Origin: Janthinobacterium sp. TND4EL3
GTDB taxonomy: Bacteria > Pseudomonadota > Gammaproteobacteria > Burkholderiales > Burkholderiaceae_D
Reading direction: 5' to 3'
Assembly (NCBI RefSeq): GCF_900156175.1
Contig: NZ_FTMV01000008.1
Location: forward strand, 124,001 to 188,000
Length of the DNA: 64,000 bases
Of this stretch, positions 52,883 through 63,049 are shown one piece after another (within the stretch, counting starts at the first letter, position 1; every line of letters starts with the position of its first letter). Made by a program: the position numbers and the translations under genes. The notes under the pieces were generated by a model. The model was not told where the DNA came from. It made no database searches and was given only the letters and a program-made list of their open reading frames with translations.

Positions 52883-55423
52883 TCAGGCGGCGCGGTTGCC
52901 GGCCTCGATGCCATGGGGGCCGAGCGGCGGGCGCTGCACGCCCGATTCGAAGCGCAGGAAGGCTTCGCGCAAATGGTCGCGCAGCAGTGTTTCGTCCCAG
53001 GGCTTGGTGATGAATTTGTACACGGAACCTTCGTTGATGGCCGCCGTGACGGAATGCAGTTCCGGATAGCCGGACAGCATCACGCGCACGATTTCCGGGT
53101 AGACCCCCTTGATGCGGCGCAAGAGTTCATTGCCGGACATGCCGGGCATGCGCGCATCCGTGAGGATCACGCCCACCGCATGCGCGGCCACCAGTTCCAG
53201 CGCTTCCTGCGGCCTGGTGGTGCTGAGGATCTGGTAGCCTTCCTTGCGCAGCGAGCGGCGCAGGGCGGACAGCATGTGCTCTTCGTCGTCGACCAGCAGC
53301 AGCACGCGCTGCGGAGTTTCTGCGTGGCAACTTTCTGGTGGCAAATGGGTGCCCGCATACAGCAGCTTGTCCATCTCGGCGCCCGGCAGGGGGCGGCTGA
53401 AATAATAGCCTTGCATGGCGTCGCAGCGGTTGGTATTGAGAAACTCCAATTGTCCCGCCGTTTCCACGCCTTCGGCCACCGTGGCCAGGTGCAGCGACTT
53501 GGCCATGGCGATGATGGAGCGGGTCAGCGATGCGCCGTCCACGCTGTCGGTCACGTCGCGGATGAAGGACTGGTCGATCTTCACCACGTCGATGGGGAAT
53601 TGCTTGAGGTAGGACAGGCTGGAATAGCCGGTGCCGAAGTCGTCGAGCGACAGGGTGACGCCCAGTTCCTTGAGCTGCTCCAGTGCCAGCACGACGAGGT
53701 CGCGGTTTTGCATCAGCACGCTTTCCGTCAGCTCCAGCTCCAGGCTGGCGCCCGCCAGGCCGCTGTCGGCCAGCACTGCGCGCACCAGTTGCGGCATGTC
53801 GACCTGGCGGAACTGGCGCGCCGACACGTTGACGGCCATCGTCAGGTGCGCAAAGCCGTAGGCATGCCAGACGCCCAGCTGCGCGCAGGCCGTGCGCAGC
53901 ACCCATTCGCCGATGGGCACGATCATGCCCGTTTCCTCGGCCAGGGCAATGAAGCGGTCCGGCGGCACCAGGCCGATGCCGGCCCGGCGCCAGCGCAGCA
54001 GCGCTTCCATGCCATACACCTTGCCGCTGGTGAGGTCGACCTTGGGCTGGTAGTGCAATTCCAGTTCGCCCAGCGCCAGCGCCTGGTGCAGCGCGTGTTC
54101 GATCTCGGCCCGCTCTTCCACCAGCACGCCCATCTTGTGGTTGTAGAACTGGTAGCCGTTGCGGCCCTTGTCCTTGGCGCTGTAGAGGGCTGCGTCGGCC
54201 GTCTTGAGCAGCATGTCGGCGCTGTCGCCGTCGGACGGGTACAGGCTGGCGCCGATACTGGTGCTCACGTGCAAGGTATGCTCGCCCAGCACAAAGGGCT
54301 CGGCGAATACGGCCAGCACCTTTTTCACGATGTCCTCGGCCGTGTCGCCGTCGGGCAAGTCCGTCAGCAGGATGAGGAATTCGTCGCCGCCCTGGCGGGC
54401 CACGGTGTCGCCCTCGCGCACCGCGTGCTGCAGCCGGCGCGCCACTTCCTGCAGCAGGGCGTCGCCGACGGGATGGCCATAGCTATCGTTGACAAACTTG
54501 AAACGGTCGAGGTCCAGCATCAGGGTGGCCAGGTGCAGGCGCGTGCGGCGGGCGTGGGCGATGGCCTGGCCGGTGCGGTCGTTGAGCAGCTGGCGGTTGG
54601 GCAAGTCCGTCAGCGCATCGTGGTTGGCCAGGTATTCGATGCGCCATTCCTGCTGCTTGCGTTCGGTGATGTCCTGCACGGTGCCGCGCATCAGCAGCAC
54701 CTGGCGGCCTTCGCGCACGGCCTCGGCCTGGTGAAAGACGATGCGCTCGGCGCCGCCCGGCTGCCGCACCCTGTGTTCCAGGCTGTAGCCGGCGCCGCTG
54801 GCGTGCAGCGCCATGAAGGCGTCGAGCAGCAGGGGCCGCTGTTCCTCCGGCAGGCACTGCAGCAGGCGCTCGAAGCTGGTGGGGCCGGAATCGGCCTCCA
54901 GCCCCAGGATGCGCAGCAGCTCGGGCGACCAGTAGCCGTCGCCGTCGGCGACCCGGTATTCCCAGTTGCCGAGCCGGGCCAGCGCCTGCGCGTGGCTGAG
55001 GCTTTCGCGGATGCGGCTCAAGTCGCTCAAGGCGCGGCTGGCCCGCAGCAGGTAGCGCAGCCGGTGCGCCAGCAGCCGCCACTGCATCGGCTTGGAGATA
55101 AAGTCGCTGGCGCCCGCTTCCAGCGCCTGCTTGATCGAGGCATCGTCGTCGTTGCCGGTGAGCATGACGATGGGCACGTGCGCGCCGCCGGGCAGGCGGC
55201 GCAGCTGCTCGCAGCATTCGAAGCCGCTCATGCCGGGCATGGCCACGTCGAGCAGGATCAGGTCGGGCGCGCCGCGCTGGAAGGCCGCCAGCGCTTCCGG
55301 GCCGCTGGCCACCTCTTCGATGCGGAAGCCTTCCGGTTCCAGCGCTTCGGTCACCAGGAGGCGCGTCATGGCGTCGTCATCGACCACCAGGACCTGTGCG
55401 TGCGGGGGGAGGGCGGGATTCAT
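52883..55423 (-). CDS. Cyclic-di-GMP protein with REC-PAS-GGDEF-EAL-REC architecture
   Basis: An 846-residue cytoplasmic protein. REC1 (about 10-125, D59), a PAS domain (about 145-258), GGDEF (about 262-430; GGDEF at 345-349, the active diguanylate cyclase form), EAL (about 438-690; EAL at 473-475, with [25 protein letters not shown] and KIDQSF) and REC2 (about 703-825, D756 in [11 protein letters not shown]). Both enzymatic sites look intact, so it could make or break c-di-GMP depending on receiver state. Its ATG overlaps the kinase stop (ATGA), so that kinase is the likely phosphate donor. Confidence 0.94.
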   Translation of the reverse strand: MNPALPPHAQVLVVDDDAMTRLLVTEALEPEGFRIEEVASGPEALAAFQRGAPDLILLDVAMPGMSGFECCEQLRRLPGGAHVPIVMLTGNDDDASIKQALEAGASDFISKPMQWRLLAHRLRYLLRASRALSDLSRIRESLSHAQALARLGNWEYRVADGDGYWSPELLRILGLEADSGPTSFERLLQCLPEEQRPLLLDAFMALHASGAGYSLEHRVRQPGGAERIVFHQAEAVREGRQVLLMRGTVQDITERKQQEWRIEYLANHDALTDLPNRQLLNDRTGQAIAHARRTRLHLATLMLDLDRFKFVNDSYGHPVGDALLQEVARRLQHAVREGDTVARQGGDEFLILLTDLPDGDTAEDIVKKVLAVFAEPFVLGEHTLHVSTSIGASLYPSDGDSADMLLKTADAALYSAKDKGRNGYQFYNHKMGVLVEERAEIEHALHQALALGELELHYQPKVDLTSGKVYGMEALLRWRRAGIGLVPPDRFIALAEETGMIVPIGEWVLRTACAQLGVWHAYGFAHLTMAVNVSARQFRQVDMPQLVRAVLADSGLAGASLELELTESVLMQNRDLVVLALEQLKELGVTLSLDDFGTGYSSLSYLKQFPIDVVKIDQSFIRDVTDSVDGASLTRSIIAMAKSLHLATVAEGVETAGQLEFLNTNRCDAMQGYYFSRPLPGAEMDKLLYAGTHLPPESCHAETPQRVLLLVDDEEHMLSALRRSLRKEGYQILSTTRPQEALELVAAHAVGVILTDARMPGMSGNELLRRIKGVYPEIVRVMLSGYPELHSVTAAINEGSVYKFITKPWDETLLRDHLREAFLRFESGVQRPPLGPHGIEAGNRAA

Positions 55424-58400
55424 ATGGCTTCCTTTTCAATGGCCAGGGCGGCGAGGACACGGTCGAGTTCTTGCTGGATGCCGCGGATATGGCGCAGCGC
55501 GCTGCCGACATCATTGCCGCGCGCATATTCTTCGATTTCGCGGCAGGTGTCCGACAGGCCCAGCGCGCCCACGTTGGCGCAGCTGGACTTGAAGGTATGC
55601 GCGGCCAGCTGCAGCGCCGCGGCGTCGCTGGCCCGGGCCGCCGCTTCCAGCTGGCCCAGCAGGCGCGGGGCGTCGCTGTGGAACAGGTCGATGATGCAGC
55701 CGAGCACATCGGCACGGCCGGGACGCCGCATGGCGCGCAGGTTGTCCAGGGCGGCCGCGTCGAGGATGGCGCCGGGCGCCGCCGCCGTGGCCGCCTGTGA
55801 CTGCGCCGGCGCGGCGGGCGTCTCCGCTGCCGCCGCCGCGGTGGATGCGGGGCGCCAGCGCGCCAGCACGGCCAGCAGGGCGGCGCGCGTGTAGGGCTTG
55901 GCCAGGTAGTCGTCCATGCCCGCGTCCAGGCACAGTTCGCGGTCGCCCAGGATGGCATTGGCCGTCAGGGCGATGATGGGCGTGCGGCTGCGGCCCTGCT
56001 CGCTTTCCATGCGGCGCAGGCGCCGGGTCGCCTCGAAGCCGTCCATGTCCGGCATCTGGCAATCCATCAGGATCACATCGAACGGCTGCTGCTGCCACAG
56101 GGCCAGCGCGCGCCGCCCGTTGTCGGCCGGCGTGGCCTGGTAGCCGGTCTCTTCCAGCATGGCCAGGGCGATTTCCTGGTTGATCGCATTGTCTTCCACC
56201 AGCAGCATGCGCAGCGGCGGCGCCGCGCCGGCGCCGTGCGGCGCGGCGGGCAGGGCGGGCCTGGTCGGCGCCGCCGGCGCGTCCTCGGGTGCCACCGTGC
56301 CCACGCCGACGGTGACGGCGAAGCTGGAACCCTGGCCCGCCACGGATTCGAGCACGATGTTGCCATCCATCATTTCCGCCAGCTGCTTGATGATGGCCAG
56401 GCCCAGTCCCGTGCCGCCGTATTTGCGCGAGGTGGCGCTGTCGGCCTGGCGGAAGGGCTGGAAGACGGCCGCTGCCGCTTCCGGCGCCATGCCGATGCCC
56501 GTGTCGCGCACTTCCAGGCGCAGCCGGCCCGCGGCGGGGCAACTGACGTCGACGGCGATTTCGCCCCGTTCCGTGAACTTGGTGGCGTTGTTGAGCAGGT
56601 TGGTGAGGATCTGGCGCAGGCGCACGGGGTCGCCGCGCACGTGCTGCGGCACGCCGGGCGCGATGCGGCAGCCAAATGCGATGGCCTTGCGCTCGATGCC
56701 GTTGGCAAACAGCGCCACCACGTCGTCTATCATCTGGCGCAGGTCGAAGGGGATGTGTTCAAGTACCAGCTTGCCCGCCTCGATCTTGGAAAAGTCCAGG
56801 ATGTCGTCGATGATGCTGAGCAGACTTTCGCCCGAGCGGTGCACCGTATGCACGAAACGCTGCTGCTTGGGGCTCAGTTCCGTGCGCTGCAGCAATTCCG
56901 TCATGCCCAGCACGCCATTCATCGGCGTGCGGATCTCATGGCTCATCTTGGCCAGGAATTCCGATTTCGCCCGGTTGGCGGCGTCGGCATCGGCCTTGGC
57001 CTGCGTGAGTGCCAGGTCGCGCTGTTCGACGTGTTCGAGCATGCCGTTGAAGCCCGTGATCAGCTGCCCCAGCTCATCGCTGCCGTGCTGCGGCACGCGC
57101 ACGGACAGCGCCTTGCCGTCGCGGATATGCGCGATGGCGTAGGACAGGCGCGCCAGCGGCCTGGCGATGGACGCGCTGATGAGCCCGGTGATCGCCACGC
57201 AGGCCAGCAGCAGCACCAGCGCGATGCCGAGGATCAGCACGAAGGCATGCCGTACGCCATAGCGCACCTTGGCCACCGCATCCTGCTGCTGCTCCGTGAT
57301 GCGCGCCACCTGCTGCGCGGAATAGGCGGCCTGTTCGCGCTCGAAGGCGCGCACGTGGGCGATCACCTCGCCCAGCGCCGCCTGGCTTTCCAGCACGCTG
57401 CCCTTGGCCTGCACCAGCCGCCGCCCCGAGCGCTCCACGGCGTCCAGGTAGGTGTTGACGGTGCGCGTCTCGGCCAGCAGGCCCAGCTGGCCTATGCCTT
57501 GCAGCAAGGTCTGCATGGTCGCCATGTCGCGGTGCAGGGCGCCGATGCGCTGCGCGATGTCGCGCCCCAGCCGCGTGACGTCGCCGGCGGCCGTGGCGAG
57601 CATCACTTCGCCCACGTCGATGCTGATGGCGTCGACGGCCAGGTTGATTTCGCCGCTGGCGTCCTCGATGCGGGCCGAGGTGTGCATGTTGCGGCCCGCC
57701 TCGGCCAGCCGGTCGCGTCCGATGGCCAGCTGCAGTTCGATGGGATCGAGCTCCTCGGCCAGGCGCAGGTGGGCGGCGGCCAGGGCGGCGCTGATTTGTT
57801 CCTTTAGGGCAAGATATGGGGCCTGCCGCGCCGCGCCGGCGCCGCCCGCGGCCAGCAGCCCGGCGCGCAGGGCCAGCAGGCCGGCGGCGGGATCGAGCAG
57901 CTGGCGCGCCGTGGCCAGCAGTTTCGCGCGCAGGGCCAGCTGGGACGGGCTGATGTCGCGCTCGCTGGTGCCCGCCAGGTGCGCCACGGCCGCAGCCAGG
58001 CGCTCGCGCAGGGGGGCGATGCGGAAACGGTTGTTCACGGCAGCCGTTTCGGCCAGCGCAATCTGCATGTCGTGTATGCTCTTGCGCAAATCCGTCAGGT
58101 AGCGGGCATTCTCGTTGAGGCGCTGGCTTTGCTGCTGCACCTCGCCCGCCGTGGCCTGGGCCTGGCTGTCGACGAGGCGGATCTTGCCGCGCGCGCTTTT
58201 CGCGGCCGCCTTGATCTGCGCCAGCACTTGCCGTATTTCCGACGCCTGCGCCTTGTAATATGCTTCGTTTTCCAGGCGCTTGCGCACGGCCACGCGCATG
58301 CGCTCGAATTCCCGCTCGAAGGCGGCGTGGTAGCGCGGCGTTTGCAGCTGGCCATGGCGCCGCAAGTCATGGCTGATGCCTTCGGCCGCACGGATGCTGG

Positions 58401-58653
58401 CGACGATCTTGGCCGACACCTGCTCCAGCTGCGCCACGTCTTCCGCCTTGCCCAGCTCGAAAAAGTCCGAAGCCATGTCCTGCACCGTGTAGCGCAGGCG
58501 CAGCACGTCCGTGTACAGCGGCACCGTCTGGTCCGTCAAGCCGTGCACATGGGTTTCTATGCCCTTGACCAGCAGCAGGCTGGCCGCCGCCATGGCAGCC
58601 ACGCCGGCCAGCAGGACGGTGGTACTGATGATCAGCTTGCTCCTGATTTTCAT
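55420..58653 (-). CDS. Hybrid sensor histidine kinase with long periplasmic sensor, REC and HPt
   Basis: A 1077-residue kinase: TM1 (about 8-30), a long helical periplasmic region (about 31-468), TM2 (about 470-492), HAMP (about 493-545), HisKA with H572 in [12 protein letters not shown], HATPase ([14 protein letters not shown]), receiver with D864 ([11 protein letters not shown]) and a C-terminal HPt domain with H1019 in AAHTFKSSC. This is a complete phosphorelay chain in one protein, in BarA/TorS style; the TorS-like long helical sensor often binds a periplasmic protein. The gene just upstream encodes a periplasmic binding protein, and the downstream gene encodes the c-di-GMP output. Confidence 0.93.
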   Translation of the reverse strand: MKIRSKLIISTTVLLAGVAAMAAASLLLVKGIETHVHGLTDQTVPLYTDVLRLRYTVQDMASDFFELGKAEDVAQLEQVSAKIVASIRAAEGISHDLRRHGQLQTPRYHAAFEREFERMRVAVRKRLENEAYYKAQASEIRQVLAQIKAAAKSARGKIRLVDSQAQATAGEVQQQSQRLNENARYLTDLRKSIHDMQIALAETAAVNNRFRIAPLRERLAAAVAHLAGTSERDISPSQLALRAKLLATARQLLDPAAGLLALRAGLLAAGGAGAARQAPYLALKEQISAALAAAHLRLAEELDPIELQLAIGRDRLAEAGRNMHTSARIEDASGEINLAVDAISIDVGEVMLATAAGDVTRLGRDIAQRIGALHRDMATMQTLLQGIGQLGLLAETRTVNTYLDAVERSGRRLVQAKGSVLESQAALGEVIAHVRAFEREQAAYSAQQVARITEQQQDAVAKVRYGVRHAFVLILGIALVLLLACVAITGLISASIARPLARLSYAIAHIRDGKALSVRVPQHGSDELGQLITGFNGMLEHVEQRDLALTQAKADADAANRAKSEFLAKMSHEIRTPMNGVLGMTELLQRTELSPKQQRFVHTVHRSGESLLSIIDDILDFSKIEAGKLVLEHIPFDLRQMIDDVVALFANGIERKAIAFGCRIAPGVPQHVRGDPVRLRQILTNLLNNATKFTERGEIAVDVSCPAAGRLRLEVRDTGIGMAPEAAAAVFQPFRQADSATSRKYGGTGLGLAIIKQLAEMMDGNIVLESVAGQGSSFAVTVGVGTVAPEDAPAAPTRPALPAAPHGAGAAPPLRMLLVEDNAINQEIALAMLEETGYQATPADNGRRALALWQQQPFDVILMDCQMPDMDGFEATRRLRRMESEQGRSRTPIIALTANAILGDRELCLDAGMDDYLAKPYTRAALLAVLARWRPASTAAAAAETPAAPAQSQAATAAAPGAILDAAALDNLRAMRRPGRADVLGCIIDLFHSDAPRLLGQLEAAARASDAAALQLAAHTFKSSCANVGALGLSDTCREIEEYARGNDVGSALRHIRGIQQELDRVLAALAIEKEAI

Positions 58654-58681
58654 GCCAGGCTCCGGGGGCGGGCGGCGCGCG

Positions 58682-59839
58682 TCACTGCGCGCCAGGCGCC
58701 GGGAACGCCGGGACGATCCTGCCGTCGGCGATGCGGGTCAGGAAGACGGCCGTCGACGCCTGGTGGTTGCCGGGTCCCAGCGTCACGCGCAAGCCGCCCA
58801 GATCGAGCCGGTCGAGCGTTTCGAAGCTGCGGATCAGGCCTTCGCGCGTGAGGTCCGCGCCCGCGCGGCGCAGGGCCGCCACCATCAGGGTGGCCGAGAT
58901 GCAGCCTTCGAAGCTGACGAAGGACAGCCTGGCCGCCGGCACGTGCCTGGCCAGCAGGGCGGCGCAGTCGGCGGCAATCGGCAGCGTGGCGTCGTCGGGC
59001 AGGGGCACCACTTGCGAAATCACGATATTGTTGCCTTCCGTGCCCAGCAGCTGCAGCAGGCTGTCCGTGCCGACGAAGGACACCGTGGCCAGGTCCGCCT
59101 TCAGCCCGACCTGCCTTGCCTCGCGCACGAAGGCGGCCACCGGCGTGTAGGGACCGGCCATGACCACGGCCTGCAGGTCGTGGCCGATGAGGGCCGCCAG
59201 CCCCGCCTTGACGGCCGTCGTGCCGCGCTGGAACGCGCCCTTGGCGACGAGCTCCATGCCGCGCCGCTGCAGGGCGCGCACCGTGCCGTCGAGCACGGCG
59301 TTGCCGAAGCCGTCATCCTGGTACAGTACGCCGAAGCGCTTGACGCCCCGGCTGGCGAAATACTGCACCAGGGCGTCGGACTCATCGTCATAGCTGGCGC
59401 GGAAGTTGATGATTTCATGCACCACGGGGCGGCGCAAGGTCATCGCGCCCGTAAACGCCCCCACCAGCGGCACTTGCATTTCCTGCACGATCGGGATGAC
59501 GGCGTTGGTGGTGGGCGTGCCCACGTTGCCGAACAGGGCGAACACCTGTTTTTCTTCGACCAGCCGGAGCGTTTCGCTGATGGCGCGGTCCGGATCGTAG
59601 CCGTCGTCGGCCACCACCAGCTCGATGCTGCGGCCATGGATGCCGCCGCTCCGGTTCGCTTCCTGGAACACGGCCGTCGCGCCGTCGAGCATGGCCCGTC
59701 CCAGCCCCGAGGCCGCGCCTGTCTGGGCATTGACCATGCCGAGCCGGACTTGTGTTTCGCTCACGCCCGGTTCGGCGGCATGGGTGATGCCTGCCCACAA
59801 GGTGAGCGCCAGCCAGCAGCATTCCGGAAAAACGCGCAT
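58682..59839 (-). CDS. Periplasmic binding protein, Peripla_BP_6 (branched-chain amino-acid type)
   Basis: A 385-residue exported protein with a signal peptide ([20 protein letters not shown], cleavage after HA). The mature fold is type-I binding protein: [58 protein letters not shown] and [20 protein letters not shown]. No ABC permease or ATPase genes are near; instead it precedes a hybrid kinase by 28 nt. It is more likely a ligand receptor that signals through that kinase than a transporter part. Ligand unknown. Confidence 0.88.
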   Translation of the reverse strand: MRVFPECCWLALTLWAGITHAAEPGVSETQVRLGMVNAQTGAASGLGRAMLDGATAVFQEANRSGGIHGRSIELVVADDGYDPDRAISETLRLVEEKQVFALFGNVGTPTTNAVIPIVQEMQVPLVGAFTGAMTLRRPVVHEIINFRASYDDESDALVQYFASRGVKRFGVLYQDDGFGNAVLDGTVRALQRRGMELVAKGAFQRGTTAVKAGLAALIGHDLQAVVMAGPYTPVAAFVREARQVGLKADLATVSFVGTDSLLQLLGTEGNNIVISQVVPLPDDATLPIAADCAALLARHVPAARLSFVSFEGCISATLMVAALRRAGADLTREGLIRSFETLDRLDLGGLRVTLGPGNHQASTAVFLTRIADGRIVPAFPAPGAQ

Positions 59840-59968
59840 CAGCTACCTTTACGGAGGTTGATTAAAATCAACAGGTAAATCGATGCAATCGAGTATGGCC
59901 GAAATTGCCCATTTAAAACTCACACATAATCACGGCGTGGCAAAGCGGCTCGTGGCGCCGGATGCGGC

Positions 59969-60976
59969 TCAAGGCTGCGGCAGTTGCACCACGACCTTGC
60001 CGCGCGCGCGGCCCTGCGCCAGGTAGGCCAGCGCCTGTTTCGCCTCCAGAAAAGGAAACACCCGGTCGATGACGGGACGGATAGCGCCCGCTTCGAGCAG
60101 GGCGCCGATCTGCGCCAGCTGGCCGCCGTCTGGACGCACGAAGTGGAAGGCATAGCTGGCGCCGCGCCGCCGCGCCAGGCCGATGATCTTGCGGCTGAGC
60201 AGGCCAAATACCAGCGTCAACATGAAATGCATGCCACGCGCGCGGGCGAAAGCGGCGTCCGGCGGGCCGACCAGCGAGACGACGCGGCTGCCGGGCTTGA
60301 CGATGCGCAAGGCCTTTTCCAGGCCGTCGCCGCGCACCGTGCCCAGCACGGCGTCGTAATCGCGCAGCACGTCCTCGAACGGCTGCTGCGTGTAGTCGAC
60401 CACCTCATCGGCGCCCAGGCTGCGCACCAGGGCCACGTTCGCCGTGCTGGTGGTCGTGCCCACGCGGGCGCCCAGGTGCCTGGCCAGCTGGATGGCGAAC
60501 GTGCCGATGCCGCCCGAACCGGCCGGGATGAACACCTTCTGGCCCGGCCGCAGCTGCATGCGCTCGTGTATGGCTTGCCACGCCGTCAGGCCCACCATGG
60601 GGATCGACGCGGCCTGCACGAAATCGAGGCTGGCCGGTTTCAGGGCGGCCGCCTGCTCGGGCACGATGGCGAACTCGGCCAGGCTGCCGTGGGGCGTGTC
60701 GAAAATGCTCGCATACACGGCGTCGCCGACCTTGAAGCGCGTGACGCCGCTGCCGACTTCCGCCACCACGCCGGCCAGGTCGCTGCCCACGGTGGCGGGC
60801 AAGCGCAGTTTTAATATGGGCTTGAAGTCGCCCCTGGGAATCAGGTTATCGATGGGATTGAGGCCCACGGCGTGCACCCGCACCAGCAGTTCGCCGGGGC
60901 CGGGCGTGGGGCGGGGCAGTTCCGCAAACGCGACGTGATCGAGGCCGCCGTATTTTTTAAGTTGCAATGCTTGCAT
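59969..60976 (-). CDS. NADP-dependent zinc-type oxidoreductase (quinone-reductase-like MDR)
   Basis: A 335-residue medium-chain dehydrogenase/reductase: GroES-like N-terminus (PGELLVRVHAVGLNPID, TVGSDLAGVVAEVGSGVTRF, VGDAVYAS), Rossmann motif VFIPAGSGGIGTFAIQLARH and a C-terminus FLEAKQALAYLAQGRARGKV. It lacks the Cys cluster of structural zinc, so it is a zinc-free quinone/enone reductase in style. It lies 36 nt after the SDR gene and is probably co-regulated by the TetR gene at 61913. Confidence 0.9.
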   Translation of the reverse strand: MQALQLKKYGGLDHVAFAELPRPTPGPGELLVRVHAVGLNPIDNLIPRGDFKPILKLRLPATVGSDLAGVVAEVGSGVTRFKVGDAVYASIFDTPHGSLAEFAIVPEQAAALKPASLDFVQAASIPMVGLTAWQAIHERMQLRPGQKVFIPAGSGGIGTFAIQLARHLGARVGTTTSTANVALVRSLGADEVVDYTQQPFEDVLRDYDAVLGTVRGDGLEKALRIVKPGSRVVSLVGPPDAAFARARGMHFMLTLVFGLLSRKIIGLARRRGASYAFHFVRPDGGQLAQIGALLEAGAIRPVIDRVFPFLEAKQALAYLAQGRARGKVVVQLPQP

Positions 60977-61012
60977 GATGTTCTCTCTGAATGCGGGAAA
61001 AAATGCTGGCGT

Positions 61013-61822
61013 TCAGGCCAGGCGCAGGTCCTTGCGCAAACCGGCGTCCATCAGTGCGGCGGGCAGGAAACGGCGCATCAGGCGCAGGCGCGCCGCCAGC
61101 GGCCCGGCCGTGTAGCGCAATGTCGGATGGCTTGCCCGGGCCGCCGCCAGGATGGTATCGGCCACGACGCCAGGCTCGTCGGCGCCGGCCATCAGCGCCT
61201 GCAGCCGGCGCGTGACGTCTGCGCGCACTTGCCGGTAGGCCGACAGCGGGGCATCGGGTGCCAGCAGGTTGGCTTCGAACGTGGTTTTCGTATAGGCCGG
61301 TTCGATGACGCTGGCGCGGATGCCCCAGCCGCGCACTTCATGGTCGAGCGATTCAGTGTAGCCCTCGATCGCGTGCTTGGTGGCGGAATACAGCGCGCCG
61401 TAGGGCATGGGCAAAAAGCCCAGGACGGAACCGATATTGAGGATGCGCCCGCCGCCCTGGGCCCGCATGTGCGGCAGCACGGCCAGGGTCATGCGCACGA
61501 CGCCATGGAAATTCGTGTCGAAGATGGCTTGCGCCTGTGCCATGCTGCTTTCCTCGGCGCCCGCCGGGGCCACGCCGAAGCCGGCGTTATTGACGAGCAG
61601 GTCGATGCGGCCTTCGCGCCGCATCAGTGCGTCCACGGCGGCGGCGACGGACGCGTCGCTCGTGACGTCGAGCGCCAGCATCGCGTAGCCAAGCGCGTCC
61701 GCTTGCGCGCCGCGGCGGCTGGTGCCGTACACCGTGTAGCCCGCCTGCGCGAGGCGCTGGGCCGTGGCCGCGCCGATGCCGGACGAGGCGCCGGTGACCA
61801 GGGCAATTTTGTTGTTGTGCAT
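61013..61822 (-). CDS. Short-chain dehydrogenase/reductase (SDR)
   Basis: A 269-residue classical SDR: TGASSGIGAATA (NAD(P) site), NNAGFG, catalytic Ser in NIGSVLGF and YSATK (Y-x-x-x-K). The Arg in TSRRG after strand 2 favours NADP(H). Substrate unknown. A near-perfect palindrome lies about 31 bp upstream of the start, matching a second copy over the tetR start. First gene of the two-gene reductase operon. Confidence 0.93.
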   Translation of the reverse strand: MHNNKIALVTGASSGIGAATAQRLAQAGYTVYGTSRRGAQADALGYAMLALDVTSDASVAAAVDALMRREGRIDLLVNNAGFGVAPAGAEESSMAQAQAIFDTNFHGVVRMTLAVLPHMRAQGGGRILNIGSVLGFLPMPYGALYSATKHAIEGYTESLDHEVRGWGIRASVIEPAYTKTTFEANLLAPDAPLSAYRQVRADVTRRLQALMAGADEPGVVADTILAAARASHPTLRYTAGPLAARLRLMRRFLPAALMDAGLRKDLRLA

Positions 61823-61852
61823 GGCAGTTCCTTTACTGGTGGATGATGCAAA

Positions 61853-61870
61853 ATATGATGATCGTCATAT
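61853..61870. promoter_or_regulatory. Putative TetR operator upstream of the SDR gene
   Basis: ATATGATGATCGTCATAT is an 18-bp palindrome with 8 of 9 pairs matching, 31 bp before the SDR start. A related sequence (ATATGATGACCATCATGC on the minus strand) covers the tetR start at 62524-62541; 14 of 18 bases agree. Confidence 0.65.
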
Positions 61871-61879
61871 GATGGTTTG

Positions 61880-61904
61880 AAAAAAAGCCCGGACGGACCC
61901 GGGC
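61880..61904 (-). terminator. Rho-independent terminator after tetR
   Basis: On the minus strand GCCCGG / CCGGGC with a 6-nt loop is followed by seven T. It lies 9 nt after the tetR stop and just upstream of the SDR operator, so tetR and the SDR operon are separate transcripts. Confidence 0.8.
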
Positions 61905-61912
61905 CATGGGCC

Positions 61913-62539
61913 TTACGGCTGGTTTGTCTCTTGAAACTGCGCCAGCGTGGCCGCGCACAGGGCGTCCGACAGGGCCGCTTCGTCGACGGCGCGCGCCAGG
62001 ATGGTGGTGCCGATCATGGCGCACACCGTCGCCATCGCCTGCGCGTGCGCTTCGGGCTGGCCCCAGTTCGGCAGTTGGCGCGCGAACAGGTCGATCATTT
62101 CCTTGATGTGGATGGTGGCGGCGCGCCGCACCTCGGGCGCCTGGCGCGGCATTTCCGAGCCCAGCGCCGAGACGGGGCAACCGACCTCGATGGCGGCGAT
62201 GTGTTCGGGCGACAGGTAGGCGGCCAGCATCGCCTGCAGCGCCTGGCCGGGCGGGGCGGCAGCGGCCACCCTGGCCGCCAGCGCCACCGATTCGGCGCCT
62301 GCGCGGTCGCCCGCTTCGGCCAGCAGCGCGTCGCGCGAGGCGAAGTGCGCATAGAAGCCGCCGTGCGTCAGGCCCGCTTCCTTCATGATGTCGGCCACGC
62401 CCGTGCCCGCATAGCCGCTGCGGCGGATGGCGCGCGTGGCCACCTCGACGATGCGTTCATGGCTGGCTTCCTTGCGGCTTTGCGCCAGGGGTTTCTTGTC
62501 AGATGATTTGTCGTATGAGTTCTGCATGATGGTCATCAT
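61913..62539 (-). CDS. TetR-family repressor of the SDR/oxidoreductase operon
   Basis: A 208-residue TetR/AcrR regulator: helix-turn-helix VATRAIRRSGYAGTGVADIM and GLTHGGFYAHFASRDALLAE (the G-F-Y-x-H-F pattern of the NemR/YxaF-like group), then an all-helical ligand domain with a Cys in VGCPVSALG, like repressors that sense electrophiles. Three in-frame starts (62539, 62536, 62527) are close together; the operator-like palindrome overlaps them. By operator similarity it probably represses itself and the SDR-quinone reductase operon. Confidence 0.88.
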   Translation of the reverse strand: MMTIMQNSYDKSSDKKPLAQSRKEASHERIVEVATRAIRRSGYAGTGVADIMKEAGLTHGGFYAHFASRDALLAEAGDRAGAESVALAARVAAAAPPGQALQAMLAAYLSPEHIAAIEVGCPVSALGSEMPRQAPEVRRAATIHIKEMIDLFARQLPNWGQPEAHAQAMATVCAMIGTTILARAVDEAALSDALCAATLAQFQETNQP

Positions 62540-62541
62540 AT
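62524..62541. promoter_or_regulatory. Putative TetR operator over the tetR start
   Basis: GCATGATGGTCATCATAT; on the minus strand ATATGATGACCATCATGC. Six of nine pairs are symmetrical, with perfect ATGATG / CATCAT half-sites at the centre. It resembles the stronger palindrome at 61853-61870 and points to autoregulation. Confidence 0.55.
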
Positions 62542-62623
62542 CGCAATTTTCACCAGGGCGCAGGACCCGTACCGGCAAAAGGCGCTACGATGCACGCTAT
62601 CGACATGCGACGAGGAGAGACAG

Positions 62624-62992
62624 ATGGCAACTATTTCAACGGCAACGATGGAGCACCTGTTTTCCTACGGCACCTTGCAGCAGCCCGAAGTCCAGCTGGC
62701 CACCTTCGGGAGGCTGCTCGACAGCCGGCCCGACCGCTTGCCCGGCTACCGGCTGGGCTTGCTGGCCATCGACGATGCGCAGGTGGTGGCGACCAGCGGC
62801 AAGACGCATCATCCGATTGCCGCGCGCGGCGATGCGGCGGATGGCGTGCCGGGCGCCGTGCTGGCGATGTCGCTGGAGCAATTGCGGCAGGCGGACGGCT
62901 ACGAGGTGGCCGACTACCGGCGCGAGCGCGTGACGCTCGCTTCGGGCCTGCAGGCCTGGGCCTATGTGGATGCGCGCGATGCGCTGGCCTGA
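62624..62992 (+). CDS. Gamma-glutamylcyclotransferase (AIG2-like) family protein
   Basis: A 122-residue protein of the GGCT/AIG2 fold: LFSYGTLQQPEVQ (the YGTL substrate loop), LPGYRLGLLAIDD, GVPGAVLAMSLEQLRQADGY (with the predicted general-base region E/D) and YRRERVTL...AWAYV. Members cleave gamma-glutamyl or related amides. The ATG at 62624 has a strong GAGGAGAG RBS. Alone, convergent with the FTR1 gene. Confidence 0.88.
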   Translation: MATISTATMEHLFSYGTLQQPEVQLATFGRLLDSRPDRLPGYRLGLLAIDDAQVVATSGKTHHPIAARGDAADGVPGAVLAMSLEQLRQADGYEVADYRRERVTLASGLQAWAYVDARDALA

Positions 62993-63009
62993 GCGTATTG
63001 CGGCCGATG

Positions 63010-63038
63010 GCCGGCACGGGCAGCCTGCCCGTGCCGGC
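63010..63038. terminator. Perfect hairpin between convergent genes
   Basis: GCCGGCACGGGCA and TGCCCGTGCCGGC pair perfectly (13 bp) around a 3-nt loop, 18 nt after the cyclotransferase stop and 12 nt from the FTR1 stop. There is no T-run. It may terminate in either direction. Confidence 0.55.
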
Positions 63039-63049
63039 GCCTTGCACGG

